Assembly: GCA_049724395.1 (NCBI GenBank) | Contig: JAUGWO010000181.1 | Span: 1-60,930, forward strand | Origin: Spongospora subterranea f. sp. subterranea | Taxonomy: Eukaryota; Endomyxa: Phytomyxea; Phytomyxea; Plasmodiophorida | Direction: 5' to 3' | Length of the DNA stretch: 60,930 nt | Shown here: positions 1 through 10,770 of the stretch, piece by piece | Numbering within the stretch: the first letter of the stretch is position 1 | Layout of the letters: each line of letters begins with the position of its first letter | Program-made: the position numbers and the translations under genes | The notes under the pieces: model-generated | The model's database searches: none | What the model was told of the DNA's origin: nothing | Seen by the model: the letters and a program-made list of their open reading frames with translations, nothing else

Positions 1-2785
1 CTTGGGCGAAGATTGGCGGCGGTGAGTGACGTTGAACGTGTGTGCCAGTATTGTTTCGAGCCAGCCGGACAGCATTGGGTTGAACTCCTTTGCGTAAGCA
101 GGAAGGTCAACGACCGGTGGTCGGTGAAGAGATGAAATGGGTTGCCCCAAATGTAGAAGCGAAGCTTCCGGAAAGTGAACACGATCGAGAGGAGCTCTCG
201 TTTCGTCGCCGAATACTTGCGTTCTGCTGGCTGTAAAGCGCGGGCGACGAATGTGATCCACTGGTGGTTCGACACGATATCGGGCTGAGAAGGGTCGCTG
301 AGCGGGTACAGGACGCCTGCAATACCGGTACCGGATGCGTCGACGGCCACCTGGAGCTCCTTCGAGAAATCTGGAAAAGACAGAAACGGGGCTTGGGCCA
401 GGATGGCCTTGGTGGCCGAGAACGGACGGTCATGTCTCGGGCTCCAGTGAGAATGCTACATCGTCGGAATGCTGCGAATCTCCTCGAGTGGGGCGGCCAG
501 CGTTCAGTAATCTAAAATAAAATCCCGAAAATAATTCAGAAGTCCCAGATACTTGTGAAGTTGTTTGCCGGATGGGGGAGTGGGCCAACCTTCAACGTCG
601 GTGAGCTTCCGCCTATCTATGGCGATACCCTGAGCGGACAGGACGTGACCCAGCAGGTTGAGAGTTCTGAAGAAGAAGCTGCACTTAGCGACTCTTAGGC
701 GAAGATTGCGGCGGTGAGCAGGTCTATCGTCGCGCTGAGGTCGTCGAGGTGATCTTCGTTGCTGTGCGAACCAACTGTGATGTCGTCTTGAAACGGGACA
801 GCGCAGTTGCTGTGTTGAAGCAAGGTGGCGATCGTACGCTGGAGGCCTCCCGATGTCGGCGTAAAACCGAACGGAGTGCCGACAAACATGAACTGACGTC
901 CATTCCACGAGAAGGCAACCTTTCCGCGGTCTGGGATGTGGATTGGGATCTGGAGGAAGCTCTGCTCGAGATCCAGGCTTGGAAACACCTTGCGACCTGC
1001 CAGTGTCTCGAAGATGTCGTGCACCCTTGGCATTGGAAAACGTTCCGATGTGAGGTTGGCGTCAAGAGCGCGCGGGTCGACACAGACGCGGCCGGGGATT
1101 TTGGGCTCCATCCGAGGTCTTCTTGGGGACGACCAACAGAGGATGGTTCCACTGACAAGAACGTGACGCTGGCCATGACCTTCCCGTCTTCAAGCCATTG
1201 AGATATTGGGGCATCGACAATAGGTTGGAGGCTGTGAGCCAGGCGGTACTGCCTCCGGTAGACTGGACTTTCGTCGTTCGTGTTCAAGTGGACGACGGCT
1301 TCATTGACCGGAATGGCTGGATTACGCTTGATTGCAGCCAGCAGGTTGGGATGTTGTCGAAACGGGTTGGCGGCGTCGGTATCCGAAGCTAGCGTCGGTA
1401 CCACGTCGTCGCTGCTGTCGTTGGCTTGACAAGCGATTGGAACGGGCAGACCGCCGATACTGATACGTAGTGGGCCGAAACGAATGCGGCCGATGATCAC
1501 CCTGACTCCTTCTGGACGATCTCGAAACGATGGACGAACGTCTTGGAGTCTCATGTGAACGGGAGCTCGATTGACCCTAACCGGGGAACGGAGACGCCGA
1601 GTGTGCTCCGAGCGAAACGGTGCTGTTGGCCGGCGGGGCGATGAACGTTTTGCGAAAGACGGGAGGTAGTAATTCTAGCACATCTTCGGGGACGCTGGAG
1701 TGGGACGCGCCGCTGACAATGTAGCCGGGCTCGTGGAGAATGTCGCCTAGCACCACAGGAACAAAGAACCCTGTTGCGTAATGGTCAGTGAATGACACAT
1801 GAATCGGACGGGTCTGTGCGTCGAAGAGGTCCAGAACGTCGTCGACGGTGACGTCGTATGACGACGGGTCTACCGATGCTTTGAGGGCAGGCTCGAGGAT
1901 GTCCATCAGATGGCGAGACTGCTGCGTTCGGGGAGGCAGTGGGCACTGGTTCGAGAAGTGGGTGGCTGTATGACCTTTGAAGCATCGCACCGGCGGGGGT
2001 GTAGGCGGCGTAGGATTAGACGACGTTTCAGACAGAACGGTTACCGGGTTCGAGGCCGTATTCCCTGAGGAGAGGGACGCCCTGCACTCGGAGGAGTCGT
2101 GAGCCGAGGAATTGTGGAATGGGCACCATTTACGTGGCCTTCTGCTATGGCTGGACGCAGGCCCTAACTTCATATGCGCCTGACAGGACGCGTCGTCACG
2201 ACCGGCGGAGCGATGGCAGGTGCAACATTTGTACGATCGTTACTGGATAGCCATGAGGATTGAAGTTCGGTGGTTGGCTGCTGCATCCGATCTCCGGGGC
2301 AGATCGTGGTCAAGGTGTCAACTAACGACTGGACGGACGCCAGCGCCTCGGGCAGGGTGAACTTGACCAGATTCAAATCCTTGCGAACGTAGACTGGAAG
2401 ACGGTGGATGAGATGGATCCAGCTCGGCGAGTCGCATTGCTTGGAGATATCGATCGGTGAAACCAAGGACGGTTTCCTTGGGCGACTTTGGGATGGACTG
2501 GAATCTATCTCGATAAACCGCGACTATGTCGTCGGGCACGTAATGCTCGAGGAATCGTTACCTCGCGATGGACCAGGGGAGCGATGAGATCTCGCTCCGG
2601 CACCAGTCCGCCTCGTTCTTGTCGCAGCTCGCTATCAGCGCCAGGGTGAACCGATGACGCAGATACAAGTGGACATCCAGCCGATCCTCGAATGGGAACT
2701 CGTGGACAGAGGATGTTGAAGAAGCGGACGGTCTATGGAACGTTGGGAGATTGGAAGGGAGCGGAGAGGGCCACTTAGACAACAT
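1..2785 (-). mobile_element. Ty3/gypsy LTR retrotransposon copy, cut by the window edge
   Basis: Minus-strand remains of a Ty3/gypsy element. Reading leftward it has a gag part (about 2785-2170), a zinc-knuckle/protease part (about 2170-1580), reverse transcriptase (about 1550-500) and the start of RNase H (about 500-1) before it leaves the window. Recognisable signatures are LDLEQSFLQIPI, TPFGFTPT and FQDDI in the RT and FTDHRSLTFL in RNase H. The copy is broken, with at least half a dozen breaks. No LTR lies in the window, so its age cannot be measured here. It meets, head to head, a plus-strand gypsy fragment of another subfamily. Confidence 0.85.
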
Positions 2786-4200
2786 TGTCTCGATAAGATC
2801 GACCGATGGTCAATACGGATTGAGGGTTTATATTACACCATTGACCATATTCCTGACGAACTCAATGTCTGGGCTGATGTGTTATCCCGATGGGCCTCAC
2901 CCCCTCCTTCAGTTCCAATCCGCATTTGCTCTATATTGAGCAAACCGCGCGTTCCTCAAGACACTGTAGCACAGTTTCAGCAACCAGATTTCGAGTGGCC
3001 GACCGTTGCCCAAATTATAGCCAGTCAGCAAGCTGCGAATTTAGCAAGTCAAATCAACAAAGCGGTTTTTTGTTTTGTCATGAACGTTTCTGGCATATAT
3101 GGTTCTGAGACAGACATCGTGTACATCCCTCTGGATAACACTCAATTGCAGCTCCGTTTAATGATCATTGCCCATTGTGGCTCGTCAGGACATCGTGGAC
3201 GGTGTTCAACTTATCAAGCACTAGTTAACCGGTTTTTGGAAATCATCCGAAAGGATACGTCTGAATTCGTGGATAAATGTCTGCACTTTCTTCCCGGAAA
3301 ACAAGGAGAGGGTATTCCACGAGCATTCGGCGCATCTGCAGAAGCAGCCCGTCCGAACAGCATTATTGATTTCGACTATTCGTTGATCGGACCGTCCTGT
3401 TTGATGTTCAAACAGATTCTCGTAGTAAAGGGATCGATTCTCCGTTTACATCGATCTCAACTGAGCCCATTGCAATGGACACAGCTTCCTCTCTATTGGA
3501 CTGGTTTACGAGATTCGGAATTGTCGAATTTGGGTTTCCGATCGAGGCTCTCATTTCTTGAATTGTGTGATCGAAGAACTATGTTTGGCATTGCATGCAA
3601 ACCATCATTTCCATTTTACCGTTCACTTCGTGGTCTAATGGTGGCGTTTAGACGGCAGATTCTCATGTTTTGTCAGTGTTAAGGAGCTTATGTTCGGAAA
3701 TGAGACTCCCTCATTTGGTTGTGCTCCAATAACGTTGTTTTTCGGACAGAGAGCCATCGTCTTCGTTAGATGCAATCTGGTTCCCTAACAGGTCGAAAGT
3801 TATACACGACCAACTATCAGCAAAAGATTTAGATGCTCATGCTGTCCATCTAAGAAACAGTTTTGCCTATCTGCATCGTAAAGTCTCCCCGTGTTCAAGA
3901 AGAAACACGACTTCGACATAACCGACATCATCGTGCCCCAAAGGCCAATTTTGTTGTAGGTGATTTTGTGCTTTACGCTATGCCACAACGTCAATTGGGT
4001 GGAAACCTAAACTTTAAATGGCATGGACCTGCACGTATCAAAGGAGCAGTGTCTATCTATGTTTTTCAAGTGGAAGATCTACCTAGTTACCAGACAAGTC
4101 TCTGATGTGCATTGGCAACGCCTCAAATTTAGGCAGATTCGTTTTTTCCCATCCTGTTTCGAGTCACTCAGCAAGTCCAAATTCGGCAATAGAATTTCAA
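2786..4200 (+). mobile_element. Ty3/gypsy fragment: RNase H end and integrase
   Basis: Plus-strand piece of a gypsy polyprotein. It starts in the RNase H tail (HIPDELNVWADVLSRWA, compare the matching NVWADILTRWGAP of the element at 54-59 kb), runs through the integrase, and ends with a GPY-like C-terminal module (NFVVGDFVLYA, then WHGPARIKG) near 4100. It belongs to the same subfamily as the young 54-kb element but is much older and broken, with many breaks. No LTRs are recognised. Its 5' half is missing and is replaced by the head-to-head gypsy copy to the left. Confidence 0.8.
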
Positions 4201-5540
4201 GGTGTGTAATGACAGTACAGGAGTCTCAAGGTTTGCTGAGGTCCAATTGCCGATCAGATATTCTGCCAGTTTCACCTCACTCATCAAGTACTGATTCGGA
4301 CATATATTCCAGTGGTCTCATTTGCGTTTTGTTCCTGTATAGTTGTGTTCCTGTTTTGTTGTGTTCCTTACATGTACAATACATTCAGATAATCCCATTG
4401 CCATTCTGTCATCAATTAGTGTTGCGGTTATACCCTTTAATGACAATCACGGTTAGGATATTACCGATTTTGCCATATGGAATATATTGAGATTGAGGGA
4501 ATTCCTCTGATAATGATGTCGAGGACCTGGAGATTGGAAGGGTTGACATTGCTCCGATTATTTGTCAGCGCGTTGGAATGCACTACCTACATCGGTCTAC
4601 ACAGACTGATTACATGACGCTGCGAACCCTATTGTCCAGAGATATCCTCGATCGATCCACACCGATAGAGAATATCTCTCGGCGAAGGCCGAAATTGCAG
4701 ATACAGGATCATCGTAGTTCGGCTTTCTCCAAGGCCCGGCGACTTCGTCCTAGGGACAATTGCAGTTACTTCTGCTGCAAATCGAAGATAAGATATCAGA
4801 GTTCGAGGAATCTTATCAGGAACACCAGCTCGAGGACGTTTCAAAATGGGGATTCCTGTTCAGTGGTCTCGGGTTTTACGATTGGTGTTTGTGAAGTGAT
4901 AATATTGTACATAGTGCAATTATTCACTGAACCTATTATCGCACAGGATTCATTTGAGGGCTGTGCAAGTGGCTGAGGAGTATCCACAATATGATGAGCA
5001 GTTTGAACTGCTGCGAGATCTTCAATGATTCAATAAATTGATCAAGCTCCAATATGCATTTAACAGCTCACAACAATGGAAAAAATAACATTGATAGGTT
5101 TTTGGCAAATTTTAACATCATCTGACTGTGTTAGATCGCTTCAAACTTGTTTTAATTTTTCAACATATCAAAGCCATATCGGGCTTTTTTGGCAAAATCG
5201 GGATTTTGGGCCATAACATGGCGACAGAATTTCTGTATTACTTCAAGCGTTTTTACGTGCCAGGTCCGATTCATTGTCACGTTCATTTTTTGGGCCAAAT
5301 CAATGTTTTTGGTCATTTTAGGCAATTTTTGGGCAATTTTTGGGCCATTTTCAACTCACTCCCATTTTTACTGTGTTGAGGTCTCATGAATTACGAGAAT
5401 GGACTCGGTTGCCAACACACACACGATCAGATCGGTGGATAACATGATCTGTATTAGAACTCTCAACTCCTGACAACAGACGGGTTTGATCCGTCTCATT
5501 CCCCCTCCTTTCATGTGGAGAAACTCCAAAATGTCTGGAA
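4201..5540. other. No gene recognised; decayed element tail and AT-rich spacer
   Basis: No convincing gene is seen. The left part may be the decayed 3' end of the preceding gypsy fragment. Around 4790-5030 one frame gives an acidic, helix-like stretch (KISEFEESYQEHQLEDVSKW), but it has no partner and no recognised domain. From about 5060 to 5380 the DNA is AT-rich with runs of GGGCAATTTTTGGG-like units and looks non-coding. Short ORFs here lack conserved copies and are not annotated. Confidence 0.4.
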
Positions 5541-5740
5541 ATTTTCGGTCGTCTTTCTGGAGAAGATTCTTTCAATGCGGACATTCAACCAACAAATGAT
5601 CGAATGGTTCCCAGGTTACCAAATTCCTGGGTGAAACCAAACCGCCTAATCAATAAAATCCATGATCCGTCTTTCTCCCACGAACATTCATGACCTCTTG
5701 AACTTCGAAGCCCGTGTTATCGTGTGCTATTTGAGATAAT
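5541..5740 (-). mobile_element. Gypsy chromodomain-end fragment
   Basis: The minus strand encodes a worn chromodomain: FEVQEVMNVRGRK followed some 25 residues later by TWEPFDHLL. This matches the C-terminal chromodomain of the element at 54-59 kb (FEVASIIDIRRNP and TWEPFDTML). It is a short, broken tail of a second minus-strand copy of that gypsy subfamily, lying against an unrelated plus-strand gypsy RT fragment. Confidence 0.6.
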
Positions 5741-6860
5741 AGGTCGGTAGTACCTTTGCGACTTGACGGTGGCAGATGCGTATCCGATGCCCATGATTGA
5801 CGACGCACTGTCAGCAATGGAAGGAGCGAAGTGGTTTTCGATCTTCGACATGGCCTCTGAGTACTGGCAGGTAGCAGTCGCGAACGTGGATAATTCCAAA
5901 ACAGCTTTCGTGACGAAGGAAGGCCTATTTGAGTGGAACTCGATGCCGTTTGGACTAAGATGCGCATCAGGAAAGAAGCCATTTGACTTCCCACTGAATG
6001 GCTGAAAGTGCCATATGACCTTGGATAAGCAAATATATCCGATATTGTCATAGTGGCGGGAGTCCTTACTGCTCGGGCAAATTGTCGGATGATGGGGAAG
6101 GTGCCGGGCGGAATGAACTACGTGGATTGCCTAGTCTATATGGATGATGTGATGGTATTTTCGAAGGACATGGAATCTCACTTAGACAAGTCGACCAGGT
6201 CTTTCGAGCGGCTTCGGGAGCACAACCTGATGGTCAATCCGGCGAAGACACACCTGTTTCAGAAAGAGGAGACCAATTTGGGCCATAGGATTGACAACGG
6301 CTTCGCCTCTTCATGCTGCGTAATGACGTTCTTTTTCGACACATTTCTTTGATAGATATGCTATTGGGTGCTATCGTCCTGCTTCATCGCGTTGGCTCAA
6401 TCATCCCTTCATCGTGCAGACAGAGTATTCAAGTACTGCAATGGGCGCGGTCTTGAGCCAACGCGATGAAGCAGGACTAGAGTACAACAATAGCATACCT
6501 ATCAAAGAAACGCGTCGAAAACAACGGCATTACGCAGCAAGAAGCGGCGAAGCCTTTGCAATCCGAAGAGCGTTAAAGAAGTTGCTCTGTGCCTTAAAGG
6601 GGGCAGCATTTCTGATATTGAACCGGATCACCGCCCATTAGAGTTTCTGCAAAAGGAAAACGACGATGCCCAATCCGCATTTGGGAGGCGATTGAGGCCT
6701 TTCACTACACACTCAGATACAAGCCAGGGGTGGAGAATACCAATGGGGACGCACTGAGGCGGGCAGAGGGAAGACCGCGAGCACCAATATCGCAAGGGCG
6801 GTTTCGCGGAAATGTGAGCAGTTGTGTGCATTCTCTTTCGCCGCTTGTTGCGTTCAAATG
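5741..6860 (+). mobile_element. Ty3/gypsy fragment: reverse transcriptase to RNase H
   Basis: Plus-strand gypsy polyprotein piece. RT signatures are AYPMPMIDDALSAMEGAKWF, FDMASEYWQVAV, SMPFGLRCA and VYMDDVMVF; the RNase H part includes SGEAFAIRRAL and, near 6690-6760, YKPGVENTNGDALRR. The subfamily differs from the 54-kb element (classical YMDD-type palm). It is broken, with several breaks; it contains an inserted 116-bp segment of local repeat A (5965-6080), and the part around 6300-6560 folds back on itself. No LTRs are seen. Confidence 0.8.
5965..6080 (-). repeat. 116-bp repeat-A segment inserted in gypsy RT
   Basis: This stretch is the reverse complement of 8492-8607 inside repeat copy A1, differing by only a few bases. 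The same segment is also found in the other repeat-A copies near 13030-13150, 26715-26830 and 37505-37590. In the gypsy fragment it sits inside the RT palm region, so it arrived after the gypsy element did. It shows that part of repeat A can move on its own. No clear terminal inverted repeat or target duplication was found by eye. Confidence 0.75.
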
Positions 6861-6930
6861 GGGAAGGTTACGGACCGGATGAACGTTTTGGGAATTCGCC
6901 AACACTCTGGTGCCACGCAAGGACTCTAGC

Positions 6931-9022
6931 AACGGCAAGATAAACCGGGTTTCATATCACCAAACCAAAAAAGAGGGCAATGTCAAGGACAACGCCAACC
7001 AATAATTCATGGCGCGGAATAACTCAGGCTCCGAAAAACTCCAGTAGAGAACGGGTCGAAGTCGTAAGCGAGAAGAAGCAACCAGGAGCGGCAGGAGCCA
7101 CAAATATTGACGGTGAGATCCGTGTCAGACATCGCAAATCAAACTTCAATCTGCGGAATAAACGTTTGCTGCTTTTTCGATGCAAGGTTTATCTGGGAAT
7201 GCAGCCGCGTACCCGCCCTATAACCGACTGATCCCCACAGCTTAACCGAAAACCGGATACGCTCAATTCACATTGCACTCTCGGCCATTCCGACGTTAAT
7301 CCTTGGGTCGTAGAGGATGGAAGGGTTTGCTGCTCGGTGCGTTGTTTTTAAAATGGTACGACAGTTTTCAAGGGAAATTTTGTAATCAGATACTGTTCCC
7401 CAAAACTAATTCTCGGCTCCAGTCGTCTATTCTCCTAAGTTCAGATTGCTGCACATTTTTTGGCGAAACGCCCGCCAAATTCTGGCCACATGTTTATTCA
7501 ATGAAGAAATTAATTATGTTCAGTAGAAAGTGGCGGCACTTTGTTGCAAGTAGTTTCTGTCTTGTCGTCAGGGTTTGTTGGGAACGGTAACTCCAGCTGG
7601 GGGGTTGGAACAGGACCTTCAGACTCATCCGGCTCTTGTTTGATTGTCGGTTTGTCCTGTGAACGGCCTTCATCTTCATCCGGCTCTTGTTTGGTTGTCG
7701 GTTTGTCCTGTGAACTGTCCTTCGTGGCTTCATCATCATCGGCATCTGGCAATGGGCCCTCGTCTTTACCACAATCACATTCGTCATATAAGTTTAGGTT
7801 TTCAACAGTTAAACCGGTGCTGCATGAGCTTTCCTCTGGCGCATCTTCGTTCTCCTTGACAGCCTCAGGGTCGATCGCGCCAACAAAGACACACACAACG
7901 ACGAAAGTGATGGCGACGCACATCAGCTTGGGAACCGGACGCAAGAGGTCAATTGACATGCTGAACGTGAGATGCCACAATGAATCCAGTAGAGGAATGA
8001 CGCCAAGAGCCCACAAACGTGTCGCACAATCCTACCGTCGCCATGCCCATTGAGATGTATGAGTAGCGATGTCCAGCGGTAATATCCGATTGACTGTTGA
8101 CCTATGACAGTCTCGTAACTCACCAGTCGCATTGACGACTGTTATCGCTATTGATAGATCGCAATGAGCATGACGACAGTAGTAATAGTGTAGTAACCTT
8201 TACGAAATTGGGGCGCAATGATGACTGGGGAGGTAACAATACCATTAATCTATTTATGATACACCCCTCAATTAACAAGAGTTGCCATTCGATGATCCAT
8301 TGCCGAGCGGTCATCTGCATACTGCATTCTCATATGACCGTGTTTGCTGTTCCCATTGGTCAAACAACTGCAATCATATCAACAAATACAACCGAGGAGA
8401 CAGACAACAAGGGATATGCAGCAATAGCGATTCTATAGAAAGGTGTATTCTGTTCTATGGGGTAGGTTCACGTGAGGCTTTATCGGCAAAGTTGCCCGAG
8501 CAGTAAGGACTCCCGCCACTATGAAAGTATCGGATATATTTGCTTATCCAAGGTCATATGGCACTTTCAGCCATTCAGTGGGAAGTCAAATGGCTTCTTT
8601 CCTGATGTAATTTATAAACCAAAAATGACGATTCAATAAAACGCGAACTGGTCGGCAGTGCTGCTGATTTACTGTAGGGGTTGGACAATGGTACTTTGGC
8701 GTATTCGAGTTCCGTGACACGCCAAATTGTATCGGAACATATTGTCCCAAAATGGGAAGTTTGATGTCAAACTCGAATAGAAGGTCTAGTCAAATACAAC
8801 GCCAAAAAGCACCTACTTAATTCGTATAAAGACAGGAGTTGTATATCGATAACGCTCAAGATGAGTCGATGACCATTCGCAACTTCAAAAACGAGCTGGT
8901 TGCATCCTCGATTGAGGCACGTTGCATATCCATGAGCAAGATAATGCGACAGCGGTGGCCGTTTTTTCAGCCAGAAGTCGTATTCATCCTAAGAATCGCA
9001 AATGCCAATATGGCGTCGGGCC
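6931..9022. repeat. Dispersed repeat A, copy A1
   Basis: About 2.1-kb module present in at least five full or partial copies in the window (A1 here; A2 12843-13414 plus 18386-19087; A3 about 21040-21284 plus 25602-27810; A4 34440-34960; A5 about 36050-38060). Landmarks in order: GATAAACCGGGT, GAGCCACAAATATTGACGG, the minus-strand secreted-protein gene, CGAACTGGTCGGCAGTGCTG, and a conserved end around CAACTTCAAAAACGAGCTGG. Copies differ by many substitutions and indels, so most are not recent. Here the module runs directly into SD-A at 9023. Confidence 0.75.
7510..7959 (-). CDS. Small secreted acidic protein SP1 (local paralogue family)
   Basis: 149-residue protein of unknown function. It has a clear signal peptide: MSIDLLRPVPKLMCVAITF followed by a VVVCVFVGA core and a likely cleavage after VGA. 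The mature part is acidic and low in complexity, with two tandem SQDKPTxKQEPDExEG units. Start chosen at the second possible methionine because the same MSI.L.RPV.KLMCVAITF start is conserved in two other copies in the window (minus strand, 26079-26372 and 36716-36988). Upstream in-frame sequence also reads through but is not conserved as protein. The three mature regions differ strongly while the leader stays fixed. Likely exported; role unknown. A longer spliced form cannot be excluded. Confidence 0.6.
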   Translation of the reverse strand: MSIDLLRPVPKLMCVAITFVVVCVFVGAIDPEAVKENEDAPEESSCSTGLTVENLNLYDECDCGKDEGPLPDADDDEATKDSSQDKPTTKQEPDEDEGRSQDKPTIKQEPDESEGPVPTPQLELPFPTNPDDKTETTCNKVPPLSTEHN

Positions 9023-9073
9023 GGTCGTATCGATAAACTCATGGCGACACCGAAGAACGACCAATAACCGTCG

Positions 9074-9436
9074 ATGGACCGATGCTGTATGGTTGTCATC
9101 TTGAAAGATCTGATCGTGCCCGCTCAACATGACTGTTCGCAACGCATTGCTCGCATCTTCTGCCTCAAAAGCCTATGGAAAACGATATCCGCCCAGCGAT
9201 TTCATGTTCCCCAAACGGCACAACGTCTTGCTCCATTGCGGAAACTTCTGGCGACAACTCTTGACATTGGAGCCGTCAAAGACCTGAACTTGTTTACGAT
9301 TGAGCCATCTGAGCTGATACATGGGTCAGTGTTTGCGTATTTCCTGACGTTGTTCCCATTATTGACTCGTTTTGCATTCAGTGCTATCGCGCGCGTCACC
9401 TCCGGGGACGATTTTAGTACAATTATCAGCTGGTGA
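9074..9436 (+). CDS. Hypothetical protein ORF in SD-A
   Basis: Open frame of 120 codons starting MDRCCMVVILKDL, with a C-terminal hydrophobic stretch (SVFAYFLTLFPLLTRFAFSA) that could be a membrane helix. No family is recognised. In SD-A copy 2 (from about 40584) the same frame is interrupted by a small indel after about 55 codons, so it is either decaying or not a gene. The opposite strand is also open for a similar length, which weakens the call. No splice sites with obvious support were found. Confidence 0.25.
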   Translation: MDRCCMVVILKDLIVPAQHDCSQRIARIFCLKSLWKTISAQRFHVPQTAQRLAPLRKLLATTLDIGAVKDLNLFTIEPSELIHGSVFAYFLTLFPLLTRFAFSAIARVTSGDDFSTIISW

Positions 9437-9819
9437 CACTTAATTATGGAGTGAAAACAACGTGCCCTTGGAACGTATTGGTTGAGCAATTCTGCTGCTT
9501 TTTCAGACCATAAATCGTCGACCAAATGCCAGATGTTTGAGCATACGGATATTTGTGATTATCGCCATTGAACGGCAACCGTAGACAGGCGAATACGAAC
9601 ATCATAGATCTCTCCCGACAAGAACGATGGGGACCTTAACGGAACAACAAGCACAGCAAACGATCACGTGCAATCAAACATCCACCCACGTCCCGTATGG
9701 GGCTTGCCGGTTTGGATTCTGACGAGTGACGATGACGACACGGCTCTGCATGCCCGGAACTGCACTCTGTGACGGCAACACTTCAGCCTGTTAACACGTT
9801 GCATCGAAACGTCACTGTT

Positions 9820-10200
9820 CCTGACAATGTTGGGACACTGTTGGGACGGGACCACTTGGCATTCCTACGACGGGACCACTGGTAAGGGCCATTTGTCAGG
9901 TGTGTCGTGGCCCGTCTTGAAAACTCTGAGGGTTATCTATCTCTCAAGTGTGATCATGGCTGGCCGTCGCGGACAATGAGGTGGCACTGTTGAGGGCCAA
10001 TTATCGAGTGTCGTCATGAACAGCGGCCGGCAACACGACGCCGATTCAAGTGGCATGTCCTCGTCATGGGGACACTGTTGAGGGCCAATTCTTTTCAAGT
10101 GTCATAGCCAGTCATGGGACTGACCTCGCGGACAATGAAGGACACACTGGTGAGATGGTTTTTCGGGAGTTTCACGAAAAGTACCAGGATCACTTCATTC
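9820..10200. repeat. Degenerate AGGGCCAATT / TCAAGTGTCAT motif cluster upstream of secreted-protein gene
   Basis: Three to four degenerate units built from GGGACCACTGGT, TGAGGGCCAATT, TCAAGTGTCAT and CATGGGAC-like words lie just before the 101-aa secreted-protein gene. The same words occur in SD-A copy 2 (41300-41660) and, unexpectedly, in front of the aminotransferase gene (46600-46860). They could be copies of a short repeat or shared promoter elements; the sequence does not decide. Confidence 0.45.
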
Positions 10201-10277
10201 ACATCGAAGCTTGGTATCCCGTAGATCTCCGCTAAGTCAAGCCACCTCGAGTTTGCCCTCTGATCTTCGTTCCAGCC

Positions 10278-10583
10278 ATGACATTGACATGGACTCCTAT
10301 GTTCATGACCCTGGCCTGCATCCTTGCCTTTACCATCGCCCATCCTGACAATCAAGAAATTGTTTTGGACCCAGTCCCTAGTGCGACGGTCCCAACTGTC
10401 GCTGGCATTAGTCGCCTCCAAGGAGCTGGAAAGCCGACATTCCCAGTATCTGCCGAACCGCAAAAACGTGCAGTTCTCGAAACGAATTCCTACATCGGAC
10501 AGGTTTCCGAATCTGACAGCAACGACGCAGATAAACTTCCGAAACAAATTCATGAGAACGAGGTTAGCATTGCCCACATTTGA
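10278..10583 (+). CDS. Secreted protein, 101 aa, SD-A copy 1
   Basis: Single-exon ORF starting MTLTWTPMFMTLACILAFT, a good signal peptide with likely cleavage after AFTIAHP or nearby. The mature part (IVLDPVPSATVPTVAG onward) is short, rich in Pro, Ser and acidic residues, and has no cysteines. A full-length copy of the same length exists at 41755-42060, with a handful of amino-acid changes and no frameshift, which suggests a real gene. It lies about 190 bp upstream of the ATPase-like gene on the same strand. Function unknown; an extracellular or secretory-pathway role is inferred only from the leader. Confidence 0.6.
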   Translation: MTLTWTPMFMTLACILAFTIAHPDNQEIVLDPVPSATVPTVAGISRLQGAGKPTFPVSAEPQKRAVLETNSYIGQVSESDSNDADKLPKQIHENEVSIAHI

Positions 10584-10770
10584 CAAATGATTCGACTGAG
10601 CAATATGTCAGAAACTGTGGGCTACTAAGTCACTACTGGACCTCATCAGTTTGCTGATGAAAGAGCGGATTACACGTCTCTTGACTTTCGAGACGACTGA
10701 AGATCTGATTGAGGGTTTGAGAGCCCGGAAGTCGTATTGCATAAGCTGATTCAGAGTGATCTCAGAGGTG

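Noticed and set aside
4578-4976. 132-codon plus-strand ORF
   Set aside because: Composition is biased to Arg/Ser, it has no domain and no second copy, and another frame is at least as protein-like.
7541-8053. Plus-strand ORF of 170 codons
   Set aside because: It is antisense to the secreted protein SP1. The minus-strand leader is conserved in three copies, whereas the plus-strand frame is not.
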